DNA of 64,000 nt from an uncultured Flavobacteriaceae bacterium (GCA_913065125.1 CAJYAG010000001.1:124001-188000); one strand, 5' to 3'; numbered from the stretch's first letter, positions 7,894 to 16,759 are shown. Notes: generated by a model not told the origin, from the sequence alone. A program made the numbers and translations.

Positions 7894-9303
7894 ATGTCAC
7901 AAAACAATCAATTTACCATAAAAAATATCTTTCAACTTTTTAAAGACGCCGTTAGCGGAAAAGAACAAGATTTTACAACAGGAAGCATCCGAAAAGCAGT
8001 TTTTCTATTATCCATTCCGATGATTTTAGAAATGCTGATGGAGTCAATATTTGCTTTGGTTGATATTATGTACGTTTCTAGGGTAAGCGTAAACGCTGTA
8101 GCAACGATAGGTTTAACAGAATCTGTAATTACCTTAGTATACGCAGTCGCCATCGGATTAAGTATGGCAGCAACCGCTGTTGTTGCAAGAAGAATCGGAG
8201 AAAAAGATGTTGTAGGTGCAAATCAAGCAGCCATACAAGTCATTATTTTAGGCGTTGTCATCGCTATGATAATTAGTGTTATCGGAATTATTTATCCGAA
8301 AGAAATCCTTGCATTAATGGGAGCAGAACCTGATTTAATTGAAGAAGGTTTTGGCTATACAAAAATTTTATTAGGAGGAAACATCACCATTATGTTACTG
8401 TTTTTAATCAACGCTATTTTTAGAGGCGCAGGAAATGCTTCTATTGCAATGTGGACGTTGATTTTATCAAACGGACTGAACATTATTTTAGATCCAATTT
8501 TTATATTCGGATTTGGTCCGATTCCAGCGTATGGAGTAGAAGGAGCAGCGATAGCAACAACAATTGGTAGAGGAACTGCTGTGGTTTGGCAATTAATTGC
8601 ATTGTTTTATGGTTTTGGAAAAATTAAAATTGCCGTAAAAGATGTGGTGATTCGAGTTTCTGTAATGATTAATTTGATCAAAGTTTCTTTAGGCGGAATA
8701 GGACAATTTTTAATCGGAACTTCTAGTTGGGTTTTCTTGATGAGAATCATGTCAGAATTTGGAAGCGAAGTGTTGGCAGGGTATACAATTGCAATTAGAA
8801 TAATGATGTTTACGTTGATGCCAGCGTGGGGAATGAGCAATGCGGCAGCAACACTGGTTGGACAAAATTTGGGAGCAAAAAAACCTGACAGAGCAGAAAA
8901 ATCAGTTTGGAAAACAAGTAAATACGCAGCATATTTTATGGGATTTGTTTCTATCATTTATATGGTTTTTGCTTCCACTTTTTTAAATTGGTTTAGCGAT
9001 AATCCTGAAGTGGTAAAAAACGGAACCTTATGCTTGCAAATTATTGCAGCAGGTTATGTTTTTTATGCATACGGAATGGTTGTGATTCAATCTTTTAATG
9101 GTTCTGGTGATACAAAAACGCCGACGTATATTAATTTTGTTTGCTTTTGGTTGTTTCAATTGCCGTTTGCTTATATCGTTGCGATACTATTTGAAGCTGG
9201 ACCAATTGGTGTATTTTTATCCATTACGTTTGCAGAAATCCTAATTGCAGTCATCGGAATTTGGCTCTTTAAAAAAGGAAAGTGGAAAACGGTGCAAGTG
9301 TAA
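7894..9303 (+). CDS. MATE-family multidrug/metabolite efflux transporter
   Basis: This 469-residue inner-membrane protein has about 12 hydrophobic segments in two similar halves and the MatE arrangement. The first half starts AVFLLSIPMILEMLMESIF, with NGLNIILDPIFIFGFG near residue 190. The second half includes MPAWGMSNAAATLVGQNLGA near residue 310. MATE proteins export cationic drugs or metabolites using Na+ or H+. Related proteins also flip lipid-linked sugars, but this gene lies 31 kb from the polysaccharide locus and its layout fits the NorM/DinF-like branch. It is monocistronic by spacing. Confidence 0.93.
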   Translation: MSQNNQFTIKNIFQLFKDAVSGKEQDFTTGSIRKAVFLLSIPMILEMLMESIFALVDIMYVSRVSVNAVATIGLTESVITLVYAVAIGLSMAATAVVARRIGEKDVVGANQAAIQVIILGVVIAMIISVIGIIYPKEILALMGAEPDLIEEGFGYTKILLGGNITIMLLFLINAIFRGAGNASIAMWTLILSNGLNIILDPIFIFGFGPIPAYGVEGAAIATTIGRGTAVVWQLIALFYGFGKIKIAVKDVVIRVSVMINLIKVSLGGIGQFLIGTSSWVFLMRIMSEFGSEVLAGYTIAIRIMMFTLMPAWGMSNAAATLVGQNLGAKKPDRAEKSVWKTSKYAAYFMGFVSIIYMVFASTFLNWFSDNPEVVKNGTLCLQIIAAGYVFYAYGMVVIQSFNGSGDTKTPTYINFVCFWLFQLPFAYIVAILFEAGPIGVFLSITFAEILIAVIGIWLFKKGKWKTVQV

Positions 9304-9339
9304 TTGTTTTCTTAATTTAGCTAAACTAATTTTTACACA

Positions 9340-10494
9340 ATGAAGAAAAATAACAAATTAGGAATCAATACCATTTGCACACACATTGGAGAAGTTAAAG
9401 ACGAGCAATTTAAAGGCGCAATTTCGCCAATTTATATGTCGACTTCGTATGAGTTTGATAATGTTGATGTAAAGCGATATCCGCGTTATTTCAACACACC
9501 AAATCAAGAAATGTTATGCAAGAAAATTGCAGCTTTAGAAAAAACTGAGAACGCTTTGATTTTCGGATCTGGAATGGCAGCTGTTAGTACAACATTATTG
9601 GCTTTTTTACACAAAGGAGATCATGTTGTTTTGCAACAAACCTTGTATGGAGGAACCTATAATTTTGTAGTAGAAGAGTTTGATAAATTCGGAATTGAAT
9701 ATTCGTTTACAAAAGATTTATCCATTGAATCTTTTCAAAAAGAAATCAAAGAAAATACCAAAGTATTATACATAGAAACTCCATCAAACCCACTTTTAAC
9801 GATAACTGACATGCAATTGGTTGCTAACTTGGCAAAGCAAAACGGAATTATAACGATGATTGATAATACGTTTGCATCACCAATAAATCAAACTCCAATT
9901 GATTTCGGAATTGATATTATGTTGCACTCTGCAACAAAATATATGGGCGGACATTCAGATATTTTAGCCGGAGCAGTTGCTGCTTCTAATGAACATATTG
10001 ACAAAATTTGGAACATCGCAAAAAACTTAGGCGGAAGTTTAAGTGATTTTACCGTTTGGATGTTAGAACGCAGTTTAAAAACGATGAATTTACGTGTAAA
10101 ACGTCAAAGTAAAAATGCGTTGAAAATGGCAAAATATTTGGATAAAAATGAATCAGTTGCTAATGTATATTATCCTGGTTTAAAATCGCATCCAGATTAT
10201 GCATTGGCAAAAAAACAAATGAACAATTTTGGAGGAATGTTGTCTTTTGAATTGAAAGAAAACATCAATGCAATGGATTTTATGAATAATTTATCGTTGA
10301 TAAAACCATCCATGAGTTTGGCTGGAGTAGAAAGCACGATGTTAAGTCCGACTCAAACTTCCCACGCATTATTATCTCCAGAAGAAAGAGAAAATCAAGG
10401 AATAAAAGACGGATTGATTCGGTTTTCTGTTGGAATTGAAGAAACCAAAGATTTAATTGCCGATATTGAGCAGGCTATTAATAGTTTGTCGTAA
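9340..10494 (+). CDS. Cys/Met-metabolism PLP enzyme (methionine gamma-lyase / cystathionine gamma-synthase type)
   Basis: This 384-residue trans-sulfuration enzyme has the PLP lysine at K200 in SATKYMGGHSD, the phosphate-binding loop ALIFGSGMAAVST, and ETPSNP and DNTFASP around the cofactor. SLGGVEST-type C-terminal motifs appear as SLAGVESTMLSPTQTSH. The family includes cystathionine gamma-synthase, cystathionine gamma-lyase, methionine gamma-lyase and O-acetylhomoserine sulfhydrylase, which need substrate-site alignment to separate. The N-terminal CTHIGEVKDEQFKGAI fits the MGL/CGS side. No methionine-pathway neighbour helps. Confidence 0.9.
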   Translation: MKKNNKLGINTICTHIGEVKDEQFKGAISPIYMSTSYEFDNVDVKRYPRYFNTPNQEMLCKKIAALEKTENALIFGSGMAAVSTTLLAFLHKGDHVVLQQTLYGGTYNFVVEEFDKFGIEYSFTKDLSIESFQKEIKENTKVLYIETPSNPLLTITDMQLVANLAKQNGIITMIDNTFASPINQTPIDFGIDIMLHSATKYMGGHSDILAGAVAASNEHIDKIWNIAKNLGGSLSDFTVWMLERSLKTMNLRVKRQSKNALKMAKYLDKNESVANVYYPGLKSHPDYALAKKQMNNFGGMLSFELKENINAMDFMNNLSLIKPSMSLAGVESTMLSPTQTSHALLSPEERENQGIKDGLIRFSVGIEETKDLIADIEQAINSLS

Positions 10495-10532
10495 ACCTGT
10501 TATCAACTAAGAAATATTTTAAAACAAAACAA

Positions 10533-11117
10533 ATGATAAAAGGAAGATTAGAAGCATTTACAGATGGCGTTTTAGCCATTATTATTACCATTATGGTGCT
10601 TGAATTAAAAGTGCCACATGGCGGAGAGTTTAAAGATTTACAACCGTTGTTTCCTGTTTTTGGTAGTTATATTTTAAGTTTTATCTATGTTGCCATTTAT
10701 TGGAATAATCATCATCATATGATGCAAACGGTAAAACATGTTACTGGAAAAATTCTTTGGGCAAACATGCATTTATTATTTTGGTTGTCTTTAATTCCGT
10801 TTGTTACTGGTTGGATGGGTGAAAATAATTTTACAACTGCTACTGTGTTTTCTTATGGAATTGTTCTACTTGGAGCAGCAATTGCTTATTTTATATTGCA
10901 AAGTTTAATTATAAAAAGTCAAGGTAAAACATCAATTTTAGCAAAAGCATTAGGTAAAGATTATAAAGGAAAAGCATCACCAATTTTATACATAATTGGT
11001 ATTGTTTCTTCTTTTTTTAATATTTGGATTAGTGGTGCAATTTTTATCATTGTAGCAATTATGTGGTTAATTCCTGATCGTAGAATTGAAAAAGCACTTA
11101 AAAAAGAAGAAAAATGA
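10533..11117 (+). CDS. TMEM175-family (DUF1211) potassium-channel-like membrane protein
   Basis: This 194-residue membrane protein with about six hydrophobic segments begins GRLEAFTDGVLAIIITIMVL, the signature (RxxxFxDGVxAIxxT) of TMEM175 proteins. Bacterial members form K+-selective channels as multimers of six-helix subunits. Length matches the single-repeat bacterial form. The last codons overlap the start of bshB1 by four bases (ATGA), so the two are probably translated in a coupled way. The link to thiol synthesis is unexplained. Confidence 0.9.
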   Translation: MIKGRLEAFTDGVLAIIITIMVLELKVPHGGEFKDLQPLFPVFGSYILSFIYVAIYWNNHHHMMQTVKHVTGKILWANMHLLFWLSLIPFVTGWMGENNFTTATVFSYGIVLLGAAIAYFILQSLIIKSQGKTSILAKALGKDYKGKASPILYIIGIVSSFFNIWISGAIFIIVAIMWLIPDRRIEKALKKEEK

Positions 11118-11830
11118 AACTAGATATATTAGCGTTTGGAGCACATCCAGATGATGTTGAATTAGGTTGTGGAGCAACCATTGCCAAAGAAATTTCTTTA
11201 GGGAAAAAAGTCGGAATTGTAGATTTAACTCGTGGCGAATTAGGTACTCGAGGTTCTGCGGATTTACGAGATAAAGAAGCTGCAAAAGCGGCAAAAATAT
11301 TAGGAGTTTCGGTTCGTGAGAATTTGGGTTTTGCTGATGGATTTTTTATCAACGATAAGAAACATCAACTAGAAGTTATAAAAATGATTCGTAAATACCA
11401 ACCAGAAATGGTGCTGTGTAATGCGGTTGATGACCGGCATATAGATCATCCAAAAGGAAGTAAATTGGTTTCTGATGCGTGTTTTTTAAGCGGATTGATA
11501 AAAGTAGAAACGGAATTGAATGGAAAAAATCAACAAAAATGGCGCCCAAAACAAGTGTATCATTATATCCAATGGAAAAATAGTGAACCTAATTTTGTTG
11601 TTGATGTAACTGGTTTTATGAATGCAAAAATTGAATCGGTAAATGCCTACAGTTCACAATTTTTTGATCCGAATAGTAAAGAGCCAGAAACGCCAATTAC
11701 AAGTAAAAACTTTACTGATAGTATAGAATACAGAGCCAAAGATTTAGGGAGATTAATTGGCGTAGAATACGCAGAAGGTTTTACCACAGAACGTTACGTT
11801 GCTGTAGAAAATTTAGGGAAATTAATTTAG
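11114..11830 (+). CDS. bshB1: Bacillithiol biosynthesis deacetylase BshB1
   Basis: This 238-residue PIG-L/LmbE-type Zn-dependent deacetylase removes acetate from GlcNAc-malate in bacillithiol synthesis. The metal-binding motif AHPDDVELG is at residues 9-17 and a second metal His lies in DRHIDHPKG. The BshB1-specific LTRGELGTRGS follows the first motif. Length and the C-terminal GVEYAEGFTTERYVAVENL are typical of Bacteroidota BshB1. It overlaps the TMEM175 gene by four bases; bshA and bshC are not in the window. Confidence 0.95.
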   Translation: MKLDILAFGAHPDDVELGCGATIAKEISLGKKVGIVDLTRGELGTRGSADLRDKEAAKAAKILGVSVRENLGFADGFFINDKKHQLEVIKMIRKYQPEMVLCNAVDDRHIDHPKGSKLVSDACFLSGLIKVETELNGKNQQKWRPKQVYHYIQWKNSEPNFVVDVTGFMNAKIESVNAYSSQFFDPNSKEPETPITSKNFTDSIEYRAKDLGRLIGVEYAEGFTTERYVAVENLGKLI

Positions 11831-11837
11831 CTTTTCT

Positions 11838-11869
11838 TTTGTTGTAAATTAAAAAATGAATTATATTTG
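11838..11869 (+). promoter_or_regulatory. Promoter of tRNA-His
   Basis: TTTG at 11838-11841, 20 bases, then TATATTTG at 11862-11869: a full match to the Bacteroidota consensus TTTG-N19-21-TAnnTTTG, 17 bases before the tRNA. Confidence 0.85.
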
Positions 11870-11885
11870 CACCCGCAAGTTACAT

Positions 11886-11960
11886 GGTGGTTGTAGCTCA
11901 GTTGGTTAGAGTATCGGTTTGTGGTACCGAGGGTCGCGGGTTCGAATCCCGTCTTCCACC
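11886..11960 (+). tRNA. tRNA-His (anticodon GTG)
   Basis: The cloverleaf folds as follows. The encoded G-1 is at 11886, acceptor GTGGTTG/CTTCCAC and D stem GCTC/GAGT. The anticodon stem TCGGT/ACCGA has loop TTGTGGT (anticodon GTG), and the T stem GCGGG/CCCGT closes on TTCGAAT. G-1 facing C73 is the identity mark of tRNA-His. CCA is not encoded. Acceptor pairs 5:68 and 6:67 are both U-U, which is unusual. A terminator follows at 11971. Confidence 0.95.
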
Positions 11961-11970
11961 CAAAAGCAAA

Positions 11971-12000
11971 AAGCTTCTCTTTTTTAGAGGAGCTTTTTTT
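11971..12000 (+). terminator. Intrinsic terminator after tRNA-His
   Basis: AAGCTTCTCT pairs with AGAGGAGCTT (one G-U) across a 5-base T loop and runs into seven or more T. It lies 10 bases after the tRNA. Confidence 0.85.
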
Positions 12001-12057
12001 GTATGTTACATTTATGAAGAAAAGGGATGAGAAGTTTATCTTGAGCGGAGTCGAAAG

Positions 12058-12080
12058 GAATCCCGTCTTCCACCCAAAAG
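12058..12080 (+). repeat. Duplicate of tRNA-His 3' end
   Basis: These 23 bases are identical to 11944-11966, that is, the T loop end, T stem and acceptor 3' strand of tRNA-His plus the CAAAAG beyond it. The rest of the tRNA is absent: the sequence before it (TTGAGCGGAGTCGAAAG) belongs to a dispersed repeat family. It is either the remnant of a tandem tRNA-His or an integration-site footprint. Confidence 0.8.
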
Positions 12081-12082
12081 TA

Positions 12083-12113
12083 AAATCCTTCTCATAACGA
12101 GAAGGATTTTTTT
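12083..12113 (+). terminator. Second intrinsic terminator
   Basis: A perfect 11-bp stem AAATCCTTCTC/GAGAAGGATTT with loop ATAAC and a T run. It follows the tRNA 3' duplicate just as the first terminator follows the tRNA, though the stem sequence differs. Confidence 0.85.
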
Positions 12114-12161
12114 GTGCTTCAATTTTTTATTCTTTCACCATATTTTATAGTTCTTATTTTT

Positions 12162-12169
12162 TACATTTG
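12162..12169 (+). promoter_or_regulatory. Candidate -7 element for dehydratase gene
   Basis: TACATTTG matches TAnnTTTG 18 bases before the next ATG, implying a very short leader. The -33 region has no TTTG at the usual distance. Confidence 0.4.
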
Positions 12170-12186
12170 GATAAATACTTATTTCT

Positions 12187-13116
12187 ATGCAACATTTATT
12201 GAACGTTTACAAAAGAATACAACCACATATTCACAAAACTCCAGTATTGCAATCAAGATTATTAAATGAAGCAACAGGTGCACACGTATTTTTAAAATGT
12301 GAAAACTTTCAAAAAACGGGGTCCTATAAAACTAGAGGAGCAAGTAATGCCATTTTAAATTTAACTGAAGCACAAAGAAGTAAAGGTGTTGTAACACATT
12401 CTTCTGGAAATTTTGCTCAAGCTTTGTCATTAGCCGCTAAAAACTTAGGTGTAAAAGCTTATATTGTTATGCCTTCTTCTGCTCCAGAAATTAAAAGAAA
12501 AGCGGCATTAGATTATGGCGGAATCGTAACGATTAGCGGGCCAACTTTGGCAGAAAGAGAAATGGCTTCAAAGAAGATTGAAAAAGAAACTGGAGCAACT
12601 TTTATTCATCCTTCTAATAATATTGATGTAATTGACGGGCAAGGAACTGCTTGTTATGAATTACTGCAATCAGCATCAGATTTTGATTATGTCATTGCAC
12701 CAATTGGTGGTGGTGGTTTGATTGCAGGAACGTGTTTATTCGCAAATGCTTTTTCTCCATCTACAAAAGTAATCGGAGCAGAACCTTTTGAGGTTGATGA
12801 TGCGTATCGTTCGTTAAAAAGTGGAAAAATAGAAACCAATACAACAGCCAATACAATTGCAGACGGATTGAAAACACAACTAGGAAATCACAATTTTCCA
12901 ATCATTTTAAATCATGTAGACCAAGTAATTAGAGTTACTGAAGATGAAATTATTGCAGCCATGCGTTTTGTTTGGGAACGCATGAAAATTACGATTGAAC
13001 CATCTAGCGCTGTTGCTGTCGCAGCAATTTTTAAAGAACCAATTTTGTTTAAAAATAAAAAAGTGGGTGTTATTATTTCTGGCGGAAATGTAGATGTAAC
13101 AAAACTTCCTTTTTAA
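12187..13116 (+). CDS. Serine/threonine dehydratase or serine racemase-type PLP enzyme
   Basis: This 309-residue fold-type II PLP enzyme has the cofactor lysine at K48 in TGSYKTRGA, substrate motif SSGNFAQAL and the glycine loop IGGGGLIAG. SGGNVDV sits near the C-terminus. It lacks the C-terminal ACT regulatory domain of biosynthetic IlvA, so it belongs to the short group that holds serine racemases, threo-3-hydroxyaspartate dehydratases and catabolic threonine dehydratases. Which of these it is cannot be settled by eye. It stands alone between the tRNA region and the LytTR operon. Confidence 0.9.
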   Translation: MQHLLNVYKRIQPHIHKTPVLQSRLLNEATGAHVFLKCENFQKTGSYKTRGASNAILNLTEAQRSKGVVTHSSGNFAQALSLAAKNLGVKAYIVMPSSAPEIKRKAALDYGGIVTISGPTLAEREMASKKIEKETGATFIHPSNNIDVIDGQGTACYELLQSASDFDYVIAPIGGGGLIAGTCLFANAFSPSTKVIGAEPFEVDDAYRSLKSGKIETNTTANTIADGLKTQLGNHNFPIILNHVDQVIRVTEDEIIAAMRFVWERMKITIEPSSAVAVAAIFKEPILFKNKKVGVIISGGNVDVTKLPF

Positions 13117-13124
13117 AAAAGAAT

Positions 13125-13192
13125 GTCATTCCCATGAAAAAGAGAATCCATAAACTTAGATTTTGAAAGATTCCTGCCTTCGCAGGAATGAC
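13125..13192. repeat. GTCATTCC...GGAATGAC inverted repeat with terminator-like hairpin
   Basis: GTCATTCC (13125-13132) and GGAATGAC (13185-13192) are inverted ends. Inside the right end, TTCCTGC-CTTC-GCAGGAA forms a stable hairpin. It lies between two convergent genes, so it may serve as a terminator. Family member of the repeat at 3128-3223. Confidence 0.75.
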
Positions 13193-13199
13193 ACTAAAA

Positions 13200-13949
13200 T
13201 TAAAGATTAGCAAGCGCTTCAATAACTTCAGCACGTTTTCTTACAGAAACCGAAACGGTGCTTTTATCTTTTAATACCAAATAACCGCCATCAGATTTTA
13301 TAAACTCTTTGATGTATTTTGTATTTACTAAATGACTTTGATGTACGCGTAAAAAGGAGTTGTCTTTTAACAAATCGGCATAAAATTTTAAGGTTTTTGT
13401 GACCATAATTTTAGTGCCATTTTCAAAATAAAAAGTGGTGTAATTATTGTCGGATTTACAACGAATAATTTCATCCAAAGAAACCACCACAATTTTATCT
13501 AAGGTATGTAATGATATTTTTTTAGGCAATTGATTTGGTGTAGCAATAGATTCTTGTAAGACTGATAATTGCTCGTTTTTTGGCTGAACTTGAAGCATTG
13601 CTTTGTCAATTGCATTTTTCAGTTCTTCATCAGAGTAAGGTTTTAAAATATAATCGATTGCCGCAAATTTAAATGCTCTGATAGCAAACTCATCACTAGC
13701 AGTTACAAAGATGATTTTAGAAGTTAAATTTGGAATGATTTCTAACAAATCAAATCCTGTTCCGTCTCCCAACATAATATCTAAAAACAACATATCTGGT
13801 TGTTTTTTTTGTAAAATTTTTGCAGCAGAAACTACACTATTTGCGGTGCCAATAATTTTTATGTTTGGATGATTGTTAGCAATATCTTGTGCTAACATTT
13901 CTAATGCTTGCGGCATATCATCTACTAAAACAGCTGTTTGTTGTTGCAT
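13200..13949 (-). CDS. LytTR-family response regulator
   Basis: This 249-residue regulator has a receiver domain (about 1-120) with acidic pocket D10-D11, phospho-acceptor D57 in LFLDIMLGDG, switch Thr in FVTAS and Lys in ILKPY. A LytTR DNA-binding domain (about 145-245) contains IVVSLDEIIRCKSDNNYT and FLRVHQSHLVN. LytTR proteins bind pairs of direct repeats with about 21-base period. It follows the sensor kinase gene by one base, so the two form a cognate pair. Confidence 0.95.
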   Translation of the reverse strand: MQQQTAVLVDDMPQALEMLAQDIANNHPNIKIIGTANSVVSAAKILQKKQPDMLFLDIMLGDGTGFDLLEIIPNLTSKIIFVTASDEFAIRAFKFAAIDYILKPYSDEELKNAIDKAMLQVQPKNEQLSVLQESIATPNQLPKKISLHTLDKIVVVSLDEIIRCKSDNNYTTFYFENGTKIMVTKTLKFYADLLKDNSFLRVHQSHLVNTKYIKEFIKSDGGYLVLKDKSTVSVSVRKRAEVIEALANL

Positions 13950-13950
13950 A

Positions 13951-16707
13951 TTAATAATCTGTTTTTAACGGAATTTTAAATTCAACTTTTGTTCCAATTA
14001 CATAACTGTTTTCAGCGAGTTCTTTGATTTCTAATGTACTCGTTTTTGATAAATTTTCTATTCGTTCTTTGGTTACTTTTAAAGCAATTGAAGTATGCGT
14101 TGAAGCTGTTTTTCCTTTTTTTGATTGCTCAATTCCGATTCCGTTATCAATAATTGTACATACTAAATGATTGTTTTTTGTTTTAAAATGAATCGATACC
14201 TTTCCGTTTACATTTTTAAAACCATGTTTGATGCTGTTTTCTACAAAAGGTTGCACCAACATTGGCGGAATTAAAATTTCTTCTGTTGCAATATTTCCGA
14301 CTTCTGTTGTAATTGTGTATTCAAAATTAGCATTCATTTTCTGTTCTAAATTCAAGTAATTTTTTAGCGTATCAATTTCTTCTGAAAGACTAATTTCTTC
14401 TTTTCTAGAATTCTGTAAAAGCGAGCGTAACAAGGCTGCAAACTGACTAATTGTAGTGTTTAATTCTTTTGTATTTCCGTTGTATCCAAATGCTTTAATT
14501 CCGTTTAACACATTAAAAATAAAATGCGGATTCATTTGTAGTTGTAAGGCTTTTTGCTCTAAAGTAATTAAATAATTTTCTAAGGTTAGTTTTTCAATTT
14601 TTTGTTGATTTTTTAATTGTTTTCTTCTAAAGAAAGAGAATATAATCAACAAGAAAATTAGTATTACTAAAGTAGTAGCACTAACTATAAACCACGTTTT
14701 TTGATACAAAGGTTTATCAATATAAAAAGAAAAAATTGCAGGTTGACTTTCAGTTTTTGATGCATTTCTAGATCTTACAGAAAAGGTATAATTCCCTGAA
14801 GTTAAATTTGCAAAATTGATTGAATTATTCGATGTCCAAGCGCTTTTAGTTTCATTTAAAGTATACTGATATTCAACTCTTTTCGGTTGATTGATATCCA
14901 CCGTTTTAAAGTTAAAAGAAATATTATTTTGCGCTGGAGAAAGTTGCAAAACAGCATTTTTAAACTGCTGTTGAATACGATCAATAGATTGATTTGAAAC
15001 TTCAATAGTTATAAAATGAATCGTTGGTTTTATAAGCGTTTTTTTATTTTCGTTTGGTGTATATCTAGTAATTCCGTTTTTTGTTCCAAACCAAAGATTG
15101 CCAAAGTTGTCTTGGATACTTGTGTTCTTTGTGGTTTCAATTCCGATAAAACCATCATTTGCATTGTAATGTGTAGATTTTGAAATTTCATGGTTTTGAA
15201 ATTCAATTTTATCCACACCTTTTTCTGAACCCATCCATAATTGATTTTTTGCATCAACCATTAATTGATAACTATTTTTTGAACTTAAAAATTCGCTTTT
15301 TATCGGTTTTGGAGAATTCAATTTCGGAATTGTGGTTTTCCAAATTCCGTTTCCTAAAGTTCCGATATACAAATCATCAGCAGAAAAAGCCAAACTGCTA
15401 ATTGAGGTGTTTATATTTAAAAATCTTGAATAATGAGTTACTGTATTGTTGGCAATAAAACCGATATCACCATTTAATGTTCCGTACCAAATTTTATTAT
15501 TATGTAGCAGAGAAGTAGTTGTCAAATGATTTTTTAATCCGTTATTTTGATTGAAAACAGAAATACTTTCTACAAAATTTTGTTGAAAATTATAGGCTAA
15601 TTTTAGGATTCCAAATTTTTCCGAAACCAACCAAACTGTGTTATTTTGAATGATAATATTCTGAATATTATTGGTTGGTAAACCATTTTCTGAATGTAAT
15701 CTTTCGATGTCAAAGCCTGAAACATTTAAAGAATCATTGGATTTTCTAAAAATAGAAACACCTTTGTTTTGTGAACCAAACCAAAGGTTATCATTGCTAT
15801 CTGATGTAATTGCTGTTGTTTTAAAGCTATTTTTTCTAACAAACCGAATTCCTAAACTATCAATGGTAAATAAGTTTCTATTTGTATCAGTAAACCAAAT
15901 GCTATTGTTCTTTTGATGAATGGCTGTAACTCCTTTAATGACTATGTTATCAATAACATCATAATGCTTAAAATTATTAGAAATCGATTTGTAAACTCCA
16001 TTTCCGTAGGTTAATAACCAGGTATTTTGTTGTCTATCAGTAAAAATTTTATGTGTGATAGATTTTATTGAGTTGTCAATTTCTAAACGTTGAATGATTG
16101 ATTTTTCTTGATTAAAAAGCGCATCAAATTCTTTTAAAGTACTGCTCTTAATTTTTGATGTTGAGTTTAATGAAGTAGATTTCCAGATTTTATTAGATGT
16201 TTTTATCCAGTAAGAAGAATTTTTATATTGGATGTCTAGCACATTAGATAAATCAATTTTTAAATTGATTTTTATAGGAGTAGTATAGTTCTTTTTAAAT
16301 TGATAAACGCCTTGATTTGTTGCTAAATACAGTTTTTTATCAAGCCAAATTAGCTTGTTAATTTTTGGTGTTTTATAAGTTGTAAACTTGTTTTTAATTT
16401 TAATAGATAAACCATTATTAGTACCAATAAACAAACTATCTTTTTGTATATAAAATGAATTTGCAAAATTAGAAGACAATCCATTTTCTTGACTAAAAAC
16501 ATCGAAACTATTTCCATCAAAACGAGCGATTCCGCCACCTTGAGTTGCAAACCAAATATATCCAACAGCATCTTGAACCGCATCAACTACATCCGATTGT
16601 GGCAACCCGTTTGCAATTGAGTAGTTTTTAAAATTTACTTTTTGAGCATTAATCGTTATTGCAAAAAGGAAACAAAATAAGAAAAGTGTGAATCTAAAAA
16701 AAGTCAT
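13951..16707 (-). CDS. Sensor histidine kinase with beta-propeller ligand-binding region (LytS/His_kinase type)
   Basis: Starting at 16707 the protein is 918 residues. A signal peptide (MTFFRFTLFLFCFLFAI, ending near INAQ) precedes two-component propeller repeats (GLPQSDVV, GYIWFAT, NLWFGT). A Y_Y_Y domain follows, then a membrane segment near residue 690 and a PF06580-type kinase domain with acceptor His in QMNPHFIFNVLNGIKAF. The ATP-binding PPMLVQPFVENSIKHGF closes the domain set. An ATG at 16740 would add 11 residues, but a -7 element at 16752 leaves too little leader for it. The periplasmic part probably senses a carbohydrate or envelope signal and signals to the LytTR regulator one base downstream. 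Confidence 0.93.
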   Translation of the reverse strand: MTFFRFTLFLFCFLFAITINAQKVNFKNYSIANGLPQSDVVDAVQDAVGYIWFATQGGGIARFDGNSFDVFSQENGLSSNFANSFYIQKDSLFIGTNNGLSIKIKNKFTTYKTPKINKLIWLDKKLYLATNQGVYQFKKNYTTPIKINLKIDLSNVLDIQYKNSSYWIKTSNKIWKSTSLNSTSKIKSSTLKEFDALFNQEKSIIQRLEIDNSIKSITHKIFTDRQQNTWLLTYGNGVYKSISNNFKHYDVIDNIVIKGVTAIHQKNNSIWFTDTNRNLFTIDSLGIRFVRKNSFKTTAITSDSNDNLWFGSQNKGVSIFRKSNDSLNVSGFDIERLHSENGLPTNNIQNIIIQNNTVWLVSEKFGILKLAYNFQQNFVESISVFNQNNGLKNHLTTTSLLHNNKIWYGTLNGDIGFIANNTVTHYSRFLNINTSISSLAFSADDLYIGTLGNGIWKTTIPKLNSPKPIKSEFLSSKNSYQLMVDAKNQLWMGSEKGVDKIEFQNHEISKSTHYNANDGFIGIETTKNTSIQDNFGNLWFGTKNGITRYTPNENKKTLIKPTIHFITIEVSNQSIDRIQQQFKNAVLQLSPAQNNISFNFKTVDINQPKRVEYQYTLNETKSAWTSNNSINFANLTSGNYTFSVRSRNASKTESQPAIFSFYIDKPLYQKTWFIVSATTLVILIFLLIIFSFFRRKQLKNQQKIEKLTLENYLITLEQKALQLQMNPHFIFNVLNGIKAFGYNGNTKELNTTISQFAALLRSLLQNSRKEEISLSEEIDTLKNYLNLEQKMNANFEYTITTEVGNIATEEILIPPMLVQPFVENSIKHGFKNVNGKVSIHFKTKNNHLVCTIIDNGIGIEQSKKGKTASTHTSIALKVTKERIENLSKTSTLEIKELAENSYVIGTKVEFKIPLKTDY

Positions 16708-16751
16708 TATTACAGTACTTGAACACACTAAAATAAACATTTATTGTGCCA

Positions 16752-16759
16752 CAAAATTA
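16752..16759 (-). promoter_or_regulatory. Candidate -7 element for the sensor kinase operon
   Basis: On the minus strand this reads TAATTTTG, a full TAnnTTTG match, 45 bases upstream of the preferred kinase start. The -33 is not evident. Confidence 0.4.

Noticed and set aside
7894-9303. MATE gene as the missing flippase of the polysaccharide locus
   Set aside because: It is 31 kb away and shows the plain MATE pattern rather than the MVF/Wzx-type organisation.
12040-12080. A second tRNA gene
   Set aside because: Only the last part of the T arm and acceptor is present, so it cannot fold as a tRNA.
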